Positions 9,501 through 17,136 of a DNA stretch of 53,639 nt are shown here, piece by piece. Under the pieces are notes generated by a model. It saw nothing but the letters and a program-made list of their open reading frames with translations. It was not told the DNA's origin and did no database searches. Positions within the stretch are counted from its first letter, which is position 1, and the number at the start of each line of letters is the position of its first letter. The translations under genes were made by a program, and so were the position numbers. Source of the DNA: JAHELQ01 sp965603365 (GTDB taxonomy: Bacteria > Acidobacteriota > Aminicenantia > UBA2199); NCBI GenBank assembly GCA_965603365.1, contig CBFDCR010000036.1, positions 1-53,639 of the forward strand. Direction: 5' to 3'.

Positions 9501-12422
9501 AATGGGAATGTGATCGAGTTGAATAAAATAAGCAGGAATCATATAATCGGGCAACGATGCGGCTAAATACTGGCGTAGTTTAGCCGGATTCGTTGGACTG
9601 GTTTTATTGGTTCTACTGGTTTTACTGGTTGGACTGGTTGAGAGGGGAACGATATAGGCGCAAATGGACTTATCGCCGCTCTCCTCTGGCCGGGCAATGA
9701 CGACCGCCTCTTTGACATTCTCGTGTTTTAGCAATTGACTCTCGATCTCCCCCAACTCGATTCTGAATCCCCGGATCTTCACCTGGAAATCAATCCTGCC
9801 TAAAAACTCTATATTTCCATCCGGCATGAAGCGAGCCAGATCGCCGGTGCGATAAAGGTGTGCACCCCCTGTGCCCTGCCCGTTGTCTGCCGGGTATATA
9901 AATCGTTCTGCCGTCAATGCCGGATTATTCAGGTAACCTTGCCCCACCTGGACACCGGCAATCCACAGTTCGCCGGGAATCCCCACTGGCTGTAGATGTT
10001 GGGCTTTATCCATTATGTATATGGCGGTATTTGAGACGGGTCTGCCGATGAACGGCAATTCAGGGATATCCCCCATCGGACCCATGGTCAGGGTGGTCAC
10101 CACATGGGCCTCTGCCGGGCCATAGTGGTTGTGAAGATAGACATGGTTTTTCTTTAAATACCTACGGCACTGCTCCGTTACGACCACTTGCTCGCCGGCG
10201 GTCACGATATGATCAACCGAGGGGGGGATCAGATCTGCATAACTCTCCTGGCTCATGACAAATTTCAGGAACGAGGGCGGCAGGAACAGAGTCTTAATCT
10301 TTTGCTGCTCTATGAATCGAAAGAGATCCGGGATACTGTTGCGGAGCGCCTCGGTTAACAGGTACAAACTGCCGCCGGCCAGCAGGGTGGAGAATATTTC
10401 CTGAAAGGAGACATCAAAACTGATGGAGGTGAATTGCAGCACTTTACTGAAATCGATGGCTGTATATTTATATTGAAAATTCATGAGGTTTACCAGGTTC
10501 CCATGTTTCATCATGATGCCTTTGGGGATGCCGGTGGAGCCTGAGGTATAGATCACGTAGACAAGGCTCGAAGAGTTGCCAGGCCCCAGGGGTTCCGGAT
10601 GTCCTGTCTGCCCGGCGTCTTCTAAATAGATCCTCTCCCCTTTCCATTTTACCATCTTCTCGCTTCGTTTTAATGAATCCCGGGAGGTCAGCAGTAATTC
10701 GGCTCCGCTGTCGTTCAACATATACTGCTTTCTCTCTTCCGGATAGGCGGAATCGATGGGTAGATACGCACAACCGGCTTTTAATATAGACACCAGACCG
10801 GTAATGAGCTCAATCGAGCGGTCCAACATGACCCCCACTATGGCATCCGTGGCCTCTCCTTTACTCTTTATAATACCTGCTAAATCACCGGCTCTGGCAT
10901 CCAATTCCCTGTAGGTAACCTGGTATATTCTCCGGGCTTGGTCTATGGTTTTTAATCTCGTTCCCACCAGGGCCACCTGGTCGGGCACCCGGTTGACCGC
11001 TTGCCCAAACAACTGGTGAATAGTCTGATCGGTGGGCTCAAAAGCGGTTGAATTAAAATCACATAAAATCTGCCGTCTCTCTTCTTCCGTTAGAAGCTCC
11101 ATCTCCATCACGGCAACAGCCGGATTTTCCTTTACCTGCCTGATGGCCTCTTTTAGATGTAAGCCCAGCCTATTGACGAAATCCTGCCTGTATACGAAGC
11201 CATTGTAATTAAGGCGAACGAGGATACTTTCCATAGGATTGATCAGTACATTAAGATGATAACTGGTCTGCTCCCTTGCCTCCATACCCTCTATATGAAA
11301 TCCCACTTCCCGGTCCAGGCCGATATTTTTGAGTTGTTCCTGGATGGGGTAATTTTCGAAGGCCATGATGTGATCGATTAAATCTCCCTTCAGGGGCGAA
11401 CGGGATTGAATTTCCACCAGTTGTAAATATTCAAATCGCTTTGTCGAAGCGGCACTCTCCTGTACGGTTCTCAACAATTGGGAAAACGTCTCCCCTTGCC
11501 GGCGTCGAATCATGAGGGGAATGGTGTTGACGAACAGCCCCACCATACCTTCAATGCCCTTTATTTCAGGTGGTCTGCCCGATACCACTACCCCAAAAAC
11601 CACATCATCTCGATTGTTATATTTTTGCAGGAGTATACCCCACAATGTCTGGAAGACCGTATTGATGGTGACCCGGTTCTGTTGGGCGACCTGATTCAAT
11701 CGGCAGGTCCACTCTTCGTTAATCGAGATGGGGTGTTCCTCTAATTTATACCGGCCATCGTTTTGTTTGTCCCCAAATTTCAATAGGCCGGCCTGCTCTT
11801 CATAATCCTCCAGGTAACGCTGCCAGTACTTAAGTCCAGACTCCCTGTCCTGCCTCTCGATCCAATGAATATATTCGGCATAGGGGTAAACCGGCTCCAG
11901 TTCCATCGGATTTCCTGTTTTTAACGATCGGTAAATATGCAGCAGCTCTCTGAAAATAATGCCTAAACACCAGCCATCCATCAATATATGATGGAAGCTC
12001 CACAACAGCCTGTAGCTCTGGGGATGAATTTTAAATATGGAGACCCTCATCAACAGGTCCCGGGTTAAATCAAAACCCCTTCTCCTATCTTGCTCCAAGA
12101 ACTCTTCCAGGAACGACGACTGTTCATCTGCCCCCAACCGGGAAATATCTTTGAAATGTATCTGGAATGTCCTCTGGTTCAATACAAACTGCAGGGGCTC
12201 CTTAACCTTATCAACCCTGAACACCGTTCTAAAGATATCGTACCTGTCGATTAACACATTAATACTTCTCTCCAACAATTCGTTATCGATATCCCCTTTA
12301 ACTCTCAATACATTCTGTTCGATATAGGCGCCGGACTCCTTATCCTTTAAAGAGTGAAACAACATGCCGCTTTGCATAGGCGAGAGCGGATATATCTTCT
12401 CTATTTTTCTTTTTGAGGACAA
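573..12422 (-). CDS. Trimodular NRPS: C-A(Pro)-T-C-A[MT]A(Ile)-T-E-C-A-T
   Basis: 3949 residues. Domains: C1 (HHILMDG at 144), A1 (A3 motif at 625), T1 (Ser1035), C2 (HHIVSDG at 1220), a second A domain split by a methyltransferase (A2 motif near 1627, MT motif ILEIGCASG near 1755, A3 motif at 1983), T2 (GGDSIKA, Ser2376), E (HHLVIDG at 2555), C3 (3035), A3 (A3 motif at 3489), T3 (Ser3891). By-eye specificity codes are DVQFVAHVVK (close to the proline code DVQ[LF]IAHVVK), DGFFLGVVYK (a known isoleucine code) and DAFFRALVWK (unassigned). C1 and C3 follow E domains and look DCL-type; C2 looks LCL-type. The N-terminus (KIEKIYPLSPMQ) is a COM acceptor for the E-terminated protein upstream; the last residues EDVEVTL suit the TubC-type domain downstream. 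The start codon is TTG, chosen because AAGGAGG lies 5 bases upstream and no ATG precedes the C domain. Several loops carry repeat insertions. Confidence 0.97.
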   Translation of the reverse strand: MSSKRKIEKIYPLSPMQSGMLFHSLKDKESGAYIEQNVLRVKGDIDNELLERSINVLIDRYDIFRTVFRVDKVKEPLQFVLNQRTFQIHFKDISRLGADEQSSFLEEFLEQDRRRGFDLTRDLLMRVSIFKIHPQSYRLLWSFHHILMDGWCLGIIFRELLHIYRSLKTGNPMELEPVYPYAEYIHWIERQDRESGLKYWQRYLEDYEEQAGLLKFGDKQNDGRYKLEEHPISINEEWTCRLNQVAQQNRVTINTVFQTLWGILLQKYNNRDDVVFGVVVSGRPPEIKGIEGMVGLFVNTIPLMIRRRQGETFSQLLRTVQESAASTKRFEYLQLVEIQSRSPLKGDLIDHIMAFENYPIQEQLKNIGLDREVGFHIEGMEAREQTSYHLNVLINPMESILVRLNYNGFVYRQDFVNRLGLHLKEAIRQVKENPAVAVMEMELLTEEERRQILCDFNSTAFEPTDQTIHQLFGQAVNRVPDQVALVGTRLKTIDQARRIYQVTYRELDARAGDLAGIIKSKGEATDAIVGVMLDRSIELITGLVSILKAGCAYLPIDSAYPEERKQYMLNDSGAELLLTSRDSLKRSEKMVKWKGERIYLEDAGQTGHPEPLGPGNSSSLVYVIYTSGSTGIPKGIMMKHGNLVNLMNFQYKYTAIDFSKVLQFTSISFDVSFQEIFSTLLAGGSLYLLTEALRNSIPDLFRFIEQQKIKTLFLPPSFLKFVMSQESYADLIPPSVDHIVTAGEQVVVTEQCRRYLKKNHVYLHNHYGPAEAHVVTTLTMGPMGDIPELPFIGRPVSNTAIYIMDKAQHLQPVGIPGELWIAGVQVGQGYLNNPALTAERFIYPADNGQGTGGAHLYRTGDLARFMPDGNIEFLGRIDFQVKIRGFRIELGEIESQLLKHENVKEAVVIARPEESGDKSICAYIVPLSTSPTSKTSRTNKTSPTNPAKLRQYLAASLPDYMIPAYFIQLDHIPITPNGKVDRAALPRPEVSAAEKYTAPRNEMEKKLVGIWSEVLNVARESLGIDNNFFDLGGHSLKATILTSLIHKELDVKLPLMEVLKRQTIRELAELIQHTERSKYYGIKAVEKREYYTLSSAQKRLYFLQQIDLNSTSYNIPLAFPLDKEIELNKLESILNILIARHESLRTSFMKVNDLPVQKTNEAVAFNVEYYDSPDGQEVKGSLRPLIQQFIRPFDLSQAPLIRSGIMTLPDGNRVWMVDIHHIVSDGTSHMVLMEDFLSMYGGATLSPLRLQYKDFSNWQNRSIQSGKIKKQEDYWLNLFSGEIPRLEMPTDYKRPEVFTFVGETYEFVLARKDVAEFKTLGARNGATLYMNILTALNILFYKYTNQTDIIIGTGIAGRPHADLQKIMGMFVNTLAMRNYPEPGKTYESFLKEVVTNSVGAFENQDLQFEELVEKLELERDASRNPLFDILMVVQNFRRVGEVPAGGLGAGQVEVLPMFSRSIPDIRYLNPTSKFDMTFFVTDPGEDVVISVEYYTGIFKRETIIRFFRHFKQIVREAVDNPDIKIDDLEMMPAEERRQLLYQFNDTETPYPREKTIAELLAEQVEAVPHQAAVVMGEESLTYKALDGQANQLAHYLFGENGVTADQPVGMLMDRCIAMIVAIVGILKAGGCYVPISPSFPEERIKTMINDSHTTVLIGQKRYIKILNRMQWECPTLATILCIDSENIHAEEEVEENELMDRKLWEYVGETAVDEVTGGGWNSSYTGDPIPTEEMDEYGDNILKKLEPLLDSDMRILEIGCASGISMYRLAPRVGLYYGTDLSSAIIEKNRQRIKEEGHGNIKLCRLAAHEIDQLAEANFDLVIVNSVIQCFNGHNYLRKVLQKAIDLVGDTGYIFIGDIMDQDLKADLIGDLLAFSRANKERNYKTKIDWSQELFISRGFLEDLILDYPEIYDVKFSDKIYSIKNELTRFRYDALVYIDKTRTDKNKIIERHKRQHDLKIVKKYTEERLPVKLKSGNLAYIMYTSGSTGIPKGNLITHYNVTRVVKNTNYIDFQAGDRVLQLSDYAFDGSVFDIYGALLNGLPLVLVSRSELLELAALSSLIKRERISVFFVTTALFNTLIDVGLENLLKIRKVLFGGERVSVKHAEKALENLGKDRILHVYGPTETTVYATYYDINEIHDNQITIPIGSPISNTHIYILDPGLRLLPIGINGQIYIGGTGLCRGYLNNVELTRDKFIPDPFRKGEMVYYTGDLGRWLADGTIEFEGRIDQQVKVRGFRIELGEIEARLLEHRNIMEAVVIDRESESGGSKNLCAYIVPTGTIGSSDTSWVREHLALKLPDYMIPAHFVPIDKIPLTKNGKLDRKALPEPEFELREEGYALPRNRFEERLAETWQEVLGVKRVGTTDNFFEIGGDSIKAIQVSARLKKHGLDFKISDLFLHPTIRELQKHIIELERIIHQGTVEGEVALTPIQQWFFQSNFCQSHHFNHAVMLFRQQGFEQQVLQKVLTRMVEHHDALRMVYKFDEDRLIQINRGKTGKLFDFDVFDFTDTEEVEEKIEREANRIQEGIDLAAGPLVKVGLFKTPAGDHLLIVIHHLVIDGISWRILLEDFTTGYRQSVQGEEIKFPDKTDSFQYWARALRDGNSEILSELAYWQSVDDTPVERLPVDREIEAGKKKSKYDEVMVVVLDQDDTEQLLRKVNWAYNTEINDILLAALGLSIKEWAGLEKVCINLEGHGRESIVEGVDISRTVGWFTSQYPLILDMSRAQDLPYIVKSVKETLRRIPHKGIGYGLSRYLAPEERKEGYRFKLKPEIGFNYLGQFDADIGEESPFSLSRLSSGQGISPESERRHVIEVNGGLFQGQMRLALTYNKYEYKEDHLQQLAACFKGNLLKIIKHCLGRERKEYTPSDLGYPQLSLEAFDAINDHVSATFGKEAELQYMYPLSPMQSGMFYLALRSDIKEAYFEQFGFSIEGEVNKELLELSLNKLIERHDILRTNFLYEKLAEPLQIVLRNRMDQIHYEDISHLNEDEKVLYLEEFKEKERNRGFDLTRDTLMKLSLLKVGWKSYELVWSFHHILMDGWCLGLIFGEVVKIYRLLKEGRPFELEPENPYITYIRWLGKQDKRSGLKYWQEYLEGCEEQAGLPNFNRLSADAEYRLEEYPLIIDEARISQLHEIAGGNQVTMNTIFQTLWGILLAKCNNRQDVVFGTVVSGRPPEIKGIEHMIGLFINTIPVRVTFQEGQAFSQLIRMIHDEAAASRRYEYLPLAEIQSVSLLKGNLMDHIMAFENYPLQERLQSAGTGQAPDFHITNVSFHEQTNYDFNITIAPSKPYVMKFSYNVFAYDREFIRRLGDRFTHIMKQVLLDSNTFVNEIEIITEEERRQIMFDFNNTSAAFPGDKTIHCLVEEQVCRTPDHIALDQGLCQLSYGELNDKADRLATVLRDKGLKPSTIVGVMLDRSIELIVCLLSILKNDGAYLPIDPVYPGERIEFMLVDSGARLVIKEMPDTGPDRASRMVNRESSPSNLAYVIYTSGSTGRPKGVLIRHRGFVNLICAHHKIFAQTPHDRSSQVASPSFDAMAFEIWPCLSSGASLHIADNETRLDPLKMKQWLIKHEITISFQPTVMAEYLLKEAWPESGVALKSLRAAGDKLTIYPAQPLPFTLYNLYGPTEDTVWTTWTEVQAETDAAGFPPIGRPIANHRVYIMGADSGLQPVGAPGELALAGIGLAVGYLNRPEMTAQKFLISAAKNREDTRSSTHQPLNPKSQPLYRTGDLARFLPAGDIEFMGRIDQQVKVRGFRIELGEIEFHLSRHHLVKEAAVIDIDTGTGDKYLCAYIVPREKFELTRLKDFLTVHLPPYMIPSYFIEIDKIPVTPAGKLDRKALPDPEGKIGKTYVAPRNETEEKMVEIWSAILGKKMELIGAEDDFFELGGHSLKVTILVARLHEVFNVKIPLNEIFGASTVKNMCALVSVAEWVKNQEKDANPEDVEVTL
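1254..1278. repeat. 25-bp repeat copy A inside an adenylation domain, followed by a second repeat-like tract
   Basis: A 25-base stretch beginning ggatttaggatttagggg is identical to one at 25664-25688. Both lie at the same place, between adenylation motifs A6 and A7, in two different NRPS proteins. It encodes HQPLNPKS. Right next to it, 1283-1312 contains cttcgcggttcttcgcgg, a style of repeat usually met between genes. Together they form an in-frame loop insertion of roughly 20 residues ahead of YRTGDL. Confidence 0.75.
6573..7325 (-). other. S-adenosylmethionine methyltransferase domain inserted between adenylation motifs A2 and A3
   Basis: Within the Ile-type adenylation domain, about 250-300 residues separate motif A2 (GILKAGGCYVP, near residue 1627) from motif A3 (YTSGSTGIPKG, near 1983). 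The insert begins around GGWNSSYTGDPIP, has SAM motif I (ILEIGCASG), the acidic ribose-binding position (YYGTDLS) and the later motifs NSVIQCF and GYIFIGD. These are the motifs of NRPS N-methyltransferase domains, which normally sit between A8 and A9. The known A2-A3 interruption I can name is TioN of thiocoraline, which methylates sulfur; isoleucine offers no side-chain heteroatom, so N-methylation is the simplest inference. Limits are approximate. Confidence 0.85.
9586..9639. repeat. Six 9-bp tandem repeats inside the proline adenylation domain
   Basis: Units on the plus strand are ggattcgtt, ggactggtt, ttattggtt, ctactggtt, ttactggtt, ggactggtt. They encode a run of three-residue units of the form T-S/N-X (TSPTSKTSRTNKTSPTNP on the minus strand) in the loop after motif A8, before PDYMIPAYF. 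The repeat keeps the reading frame and looks like slippage expansion in a flexible loop. Confidence 0.8.
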
Positions 12423-12427
12423 TGTAC

Positions 12428-12434
12428 CCTCCTT
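12428..12434 (-). promoter_or_regulatory. Strong ribosome binding site deciding a TTG start
   Basis: AAGGAGG on the minus strand lies 5 bases before the TTG at 12422-12420. It is partly inside the region between the upstream stop (12435) and the start. No ATG or GTG in frame lies closer, so the trimodular NRPS starts at TTG. Confidence 0.75.
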
Positions 12435-15400
12435 TCAGTAAATATCGCTTAAATCATCTTCAAACTCTTCGAGATCTTGAAGGCTGATGTCCGAATATCC
12501 CAGGTCGCTGGGAGTTAGCTCCTTCTCCTCCTTCCGGCAGCAGTGTTCGATGATCTTCAATAAGCTCGATTCGAAACAGGCCGCTAACCTCTCAATCCCT
12601 TCTTTACTATATTCAAGTTTATTGTAGGTAACCGACAGACGCAGCCGTTTATCCAGCAGCGCCCCGTTGATATCGAGTTTATAACGGCTCTCCGATTCGG
12701 GGCTTACATCGTACCCACTGCTGTTTGGAGATAGGGTAAAGCCGGTTCTCTCCCCCAGACCGATATCCCCGGCAAATTGCCCCAGGTAATTAAAGCTCAC
12801 TTCCGGTTCCAGGACAAATCGATGACCTCTTATATTCTCAATCGGTGTTAAATATTTCAAAATACCATAGCCGACTCCCTTGCGGGGAATCTGTCTCAAC
12901 GTCTCTTTTACACTCTTGATGGTGTAGGGCAGATCCTCCGATCCCTGCATATCGAGAATCACCGGGTATTGGCTGGTGAACCAGCCCACGGTACGGCTGA
13001 TATCGAGTCCCTCGAGGATGGACTCTCGACCGTGCCCCTCCAGGTTGATACCCACCTTATCGATTCCCCTCCACCCCTTGAGAGCCAGGCCTAAAGCGGT
13101 CAGGAGTATATCGTTGATGTCCGTATTGTAGGCCCAATTCACCTGGCGCAGCAAGAGTTCTGTCTGCTCTGGCCCCAGGTTCACCACCACGGCCTCATTG
13201 TCCTTATTCTTTTTACCAGGGCAGCCGATTTCAAAATCCACCGGCAGGGGGTCTAACTTCTGGGAATCGAGGCTTTGCCAATAGGCCAATTCTAACAACA
13301 CAGCGTTCTCTGACTCGCCCCTGTCTCCGGCAGCATACTCTTTCAAGGCCCGGGCCCAATCCCTGAAGGAGTCGGTCTTTGCCGGCAGCTCGATCTCCTC
13401 TGACTGCGATACTTGCCGGTAGCCGCTAACAAAATCCTCCAGCAAGATTCGCCACGATATCCCGTCTATCACCAGGTGATGGATGACGATCAACAGATGA
13501 TCCCCGTCGGCGGTCTTAAATAGGCCCACCTTTACCAGCGGACCTGCCTGTAGATCGATTCCCCCCTGTATCCGGCTGGCCTCACTGTCTATATTCGCTT
13601 CGACATCTTCCCTTTCCCGGTAATCGAACACCTCAAAATCGAACATTGGCTCGATCTCCCCGCGATTGATCTGGATCACCCCATCTTCGCTCAATTTGTA
13701 TACCATGCGCAGGGCGTCATGATGTTCCACCAGCTTTTTCAGCACTGCCTTTAAAATTTCTTCATCAAACCCCTCCTGTCGATACAGGATAACCGCCTGG
13801 TTAAAATGGTGTTTATGGGTAAACCTGGATTGGAAAAACCAGCATTGGATCGGGGTTAATTCCACTTCCCCCTCCACCATGCCCTGGTCGATGGTTCGTT
13901 CCTGTGCCCGGATATGTTTCCCCAGCTCTTTTATGGTAGGATACATAAAAAGATCGGTAATCGATAGTATTAACCCGTACTTCTTCAGCCTGGCCGATAC
14001 CTGGATCGCCTTGATCGAATCACCGCCCATCTCAAAAAAATGATCGGTTATACCGATGGTGTCAAGCCCCAGGACTTCCTGCCAGACTTCAACCAACCTC
14101 TCTTCATTTACGTTTTGGGGCGGCACAACCGCCTCTTCCGCCGCCCCCAATTCAGGTTCCGGCAGTGCCTTGCGGTCTACCTTGCCGTTGGCGGTGAGGG
14201 GAATCCTGTCGATTTGCATAAAGAAGGCCGGGATCATATAGCCGGGTAAATGCCGCGACAACTGTTCTTTTAAGGCCGGGATATCGATTTTTTCCCGGGC
14301 CACCAGGTAGGCACAGAGATACCTAACATGGTTATCTTTGACAACCACAAGCGCGTCCCTGAACTCTTCATGTTTCAATAATTGGTTCTCAATCTCCCCC
14401 AATTCGATGCGGAAGCCCCTGATCTTTACCTGGTGGTCGATCCGCCCCAAAAACTCGATATTCCCGTCCGTCAACCACCGGGCCAGGTCACCGGTGTGAT
14501 AGACACGGCACGGAGCCGCACCCTCAATCACCTGCGGGCTGAAGCGTTCGGCCGTTTCCTCCGGTCGATTGATATAGCCTCTGGACAGTCCCAGACCGGC
14601 GACGCATAATTCACCGGCTATGCCAATGGGCTGGATCTGAAAATGATCTCTGTCCAGGATGTATATCTTCACATTGTCAATCGGTTTACCGATGGGGATG
14701 TTGTCGGCCTTCCCCTGCACCAGGCAGGAGGTGGCAACCACCGTATTCTCGGTAGGGCCGTAATTGTTGTAAAGCCTATACCTCCTGGTGGCAAATTGAT
14801 TTAACTTATCCCCGCCGGTCAACAGTCGGCGCAGCGACAGATTCTGCTGGCCCAAAAATTGCTCACACACCTGGGTCGGTAAAAAGGCGATGGTGATATC
14901 TCTCTGTTCAAAATAGTCGTTCAGCCTGTCCATATCCAGTTTGATTGAGTCGGGGACAATGTATAAAGATGCCCCTTTGATTAAATAGGGAAATATTTCC
15001 CATACAGAGGCGTCAAAGCCAACGGCTGCATACTTGGCGGCATGATCGGCTGGCTCTACACCGTAGCAGCGATTGTGCCAGCAGCAGAGGTTCACCAGGG
15101 AGCGGTGCTCTACCATCACCCCTTTGGGCTTGCCGGTGGTTCCGGACGTATAGATGACGTACGCTGGGGCGGTCGCCTCCAGGCATTGGTCGCTCACGTT
15201 CATGGACTCAACCTCTGCCTCAACACTCTCTCTGATCTTTGCATCCGTGAGCAGTATCTCGGCTGCGCTGTCTGCCAGCATATAGGAAGCCCTCTCCCGG
15301 GGATATCCCGGATCAATGGGCAAATAGGCACTTGCCGATTTCAGTATCCCCATGATGCCGATAACAAGCTCGATTGCAGGGCCCACCATGATGCCCACTA

Positions 15401-17120
15401 TACGACCGGGTACAACTCCCTTCTCTGCCAACATCGCAGCCACGGCCCGGGCCTGCCGGTTCAACTGCCGATAGGTCAGTTGATGATCTCCACCTGTACT
15501 CCCACCTTTCCCGGCCCCTGCTGCCGTTCCTACCAGGGCAACATGATCGGGGCTCCGGCTGACCTGCTGGTCGAATAAGCGGTGAATGGTTTGGTCCTGG
15601 GGAAAAGAGGCTTGCGTATCGTTAAAGTCATGGAGCAGCCTTCGTCTCTCTTCAGACGGGAGTATTTCGATATCCGCTATTTTCTTGTGGGGATCTTTTA
15701 CGATGGAATTCAAGATCGTTCTAAAATAGACCGAATATCTCTGGATGGTGCTCTCTTTAAACAGTCCGGTACAATATTCAAAGGTAAATTTCAATGTCTC
15801 TCCCAATTTCCAGGCATTCAAAATCAAATCGAACTTGGAGGTATAGTTGTACCATTCATAGGACCGAAATTGTAGACTTGAGATGTTGACATCGATGGCT
15901 TCCCGGTCATCAAAGAGTAACAAAAAGGCCACATCAAACAGGGGATTACGGCCGGTGTCCCGGTTGATATTTAATCTTTCGACGAGATCTTCATAACGGT
16001 ATTCCTGGTTCTCAAAGGCACTCAATGTCCGTGTCTTCACCTCCCCCAGGAAATTTCTGAATGTCTGGTGGTGATGGGGGTAATTCCTCAGGGCCAATGT
16101 ATTGACAAACATACCGATGAGTGGCTGTACAGTTGTGTGCCGGCGGCCGCTCATCGGGCTTCCCACCACAATATCTGCCATTCCACTAAGCTTCGACAAA
16201 AAGATATTGTAAATGGCCAGCAATACGATGAATAGGGTGCTGCCCTCGCTTAAAACGATCCGGTTTATGGACCTGATCTCATTTGCCTCCAGTTCAAATG
16301 TAAGCTGATTACCCTCAAAACTCTGAATCACCGGTCGTTTATAGTCGGTGGGAAGGGACAATACCGGTATCTCATCTTTGAACTGATCCAGCCAGTATGA
16401 TTCCTGCTTCTTCCTCAAACCAAACTCCAGCCCGTCCTGGCCAAACCACTGCCGCTGCCAGCAGGTATAGTCCACGTATTGAATGGCCAACTCTGACAGC
16501 GGTGTGGGCTTGGCTCCGGAAAAGGCATCGTACAACTGAACGAGTTCCCTGGTAAATATCTGGATCGATGTGCCGTCGGCAATGATGTGATGGATGACCA
16601 ACAGGAACACGATTACCTCATCGCTTAGGGCCAATAATCTGGTTCTCAATGCCGGTCCCCGGCTTAAATCAAAGGGTCGGCGACTCTCATCTAAAATGGC
16701 CTGTTGTACTCTGCCTTCCTGTTTTTCTGCCGGAATATCCGTAAGATCGACTATTTCTAAGGGGATAGATAATTGGGAAAGAATGATCTGGGCCGGTTTC
16801 TCGTTGTCAAAAACGAACCGGGTTCGCAAGATCTCATGGCGGTGGACAATCTCATTGATGCTTTTTTCCAATGCCTGCTTATTTAGATTTCCTTCCAATC
16901 TGGTGGCCCTGGTAATATTATAGGCAAAATTTTCAGGGTCCATCTGCTGCACAAACCACAAACGCTCCTGTCCGAACGAGAGGGGAAAGCCTTGACCATC
17001 CGTTCTATCCTGCCTGGCGATGGGGAGTTGAAAAATATCGACATTTTTTTGTGCCAGTTTTTGCAGTAGAAGTCTCTGCTTTTCAGGGGATAGCTGCGAT
17101 ATACGCTGCGACCAGTCCAT
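12435..17120 (-). CDS. NRPS module C-A(Leu)-T-E
   Basis: 1561 residues. It opens with a helical segment (RISQLSPEKQRLLLQKL) typical of C-domain N-termini, then C (HHIIADG at 177, LCL-type; it should accept the polyketide intermediate), A (YTSGTTGKPKG at 657), T (GGDSIKA, Ser1035) and E (HHLVIDG at 1214, EGHGRE, FNYLGQ). The code read by eye is DAWFLGNVVK, an exact match to a well-known leucine code, so D-Leu is predicted. The C-terminus (TPSDLGYSDISLQDLEEF) is a COM donor suited to the acceptor at the start of the next protein, 12 bp downstream. A Gly-rich stretch (GAGKGGSTGGD) sits early in the A domain. The T-E part is closely similar to the T-E part of the downstream trimodular enzyme, suggesting a duplication. 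Confidence 0.97.
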   Translation of the reverse strand: MDWSQRISQLSPEKQRLLLQKLAQKNVDIFQLPIARQDRTDGQGFPLSFGQERLWFVQQMDPENFAYNITRATRLEGNLNKQALEKSINEIVHRHEILRTRFVFDNEKPAQIILSQLSIPLEIVDLTDIPAEKQEGRVQQAILDESRRPFDLSRGPALRTRLLALSDEVIVFLLVIHHIIADGTSIQIFTRELVQLYDAFSGAKPTPLSELAIQYVDYTCWQRQWFGQDGLEFGLRKKQESYWLDQFKDEIPVLSLPTDYKRPVIQSFEGNQLTFELEANEIRSINRIVLSEGSTLFIVLLAIYNIFLSKLSGMADIVVGSPMSGRRHTTVQPLIGMFVNTLALRNYPHHHQTFRNFLGEVKTRTLSAFENQEYRYEDLVERLNINRDTGRNPLFDVAFLLLFDDREAIDVNISSLQFRSYEWYNYTSKFDLILNAWKLGETLKFTFEYCTGLFKESTIQRYSVYFRTILNSIVKDPHKKIADIEILPSEERRRLLHDFNDTQASFPQDQTIHRLFDQQVSRSPDHVALVGTAAGAGKGGSTGGDHQLTYRQLNRQARAVAAMLAEKGVVPGRIVGIMVGPAIELVIGIMGILKSASAYLPIDPGYPRERASYMLADSAAEILLTDAKIRESVEAEVESMNVSDQCLEATAPAYVIYTSGTTGKPKGVMVEHRSLVNLCCWHNRCYGVEPADHAAKYAAVGFDASVWEIFPYLIKGASLYIVPDSIKLDMDRLNDYFEQRDITIAFLPTQVCEQFLGQQNLSLRRLLTGGDKLNQFATRRYRLYNNYGPTENTVVATSCLVQGKADNIPIGKPIDNVKIYILDRDHFQIQPIGIAGELCVAGLGLSRGYINRPEETAERFSPQVIEGAAPCRVYHTGDLARWLTDGNIEFLGRIDHQVKIRGFRIELGEIENQLLKHEEFRDALVVVKDNHVRYLCAYLVAREKIDIPALKEQLSRHLPGYMIPAFFMQIDRIPLTANGKVDRKALPEPELGAAEEAVVPPQNVNEERLVEVWQEVLGLDTIGITDHFFEMGGDSIKAIQVSARLKKYGLILSITDLFMYPTIKELGKHIRAQERTIDQGMVEGEVELTPIQCWFFQSRFTHKHHFNQAVILYRQEGFDEEILKAVLKKLVEHHDALRMVYKLSEDGVIQINRGEIEPMFDFEVFDYREREDVEANIDSEASRIQGGIDLQAGPLVKVGLFKTADGDHLLIVIHHLVIDGISWRILLEDFVSGYRQVSQSEEIELPAKTDSFRDWARALKEYAAGDRGESENAVLLELAYWQSLDSQKLDPLPVDFEIGCPGKKNKDNEAVVVNLGPEQTELLLRQVNWAYNTDINDILLTALGLALKGWRGIDKVGINLEGHGRESILEGLDISRTVGWFTSQYPVILDMQGSEDLPYTIKSVKETLRQIPRKGVGYGILKYLTPIENIRGHRFVLEPEVSFNYLGQFAGDIGLGERTGFTLSPNSSGYDVSPESESRYKLDINGALLDKRLRLSVTYNKLEYSKEGIERLAACFESSLLKIIEHCCRKEEKELTPSDLGYSDISLQDLEEFEDDLSDIY

Positions 17121-17136
17121 CTTTATAATAAATAAA

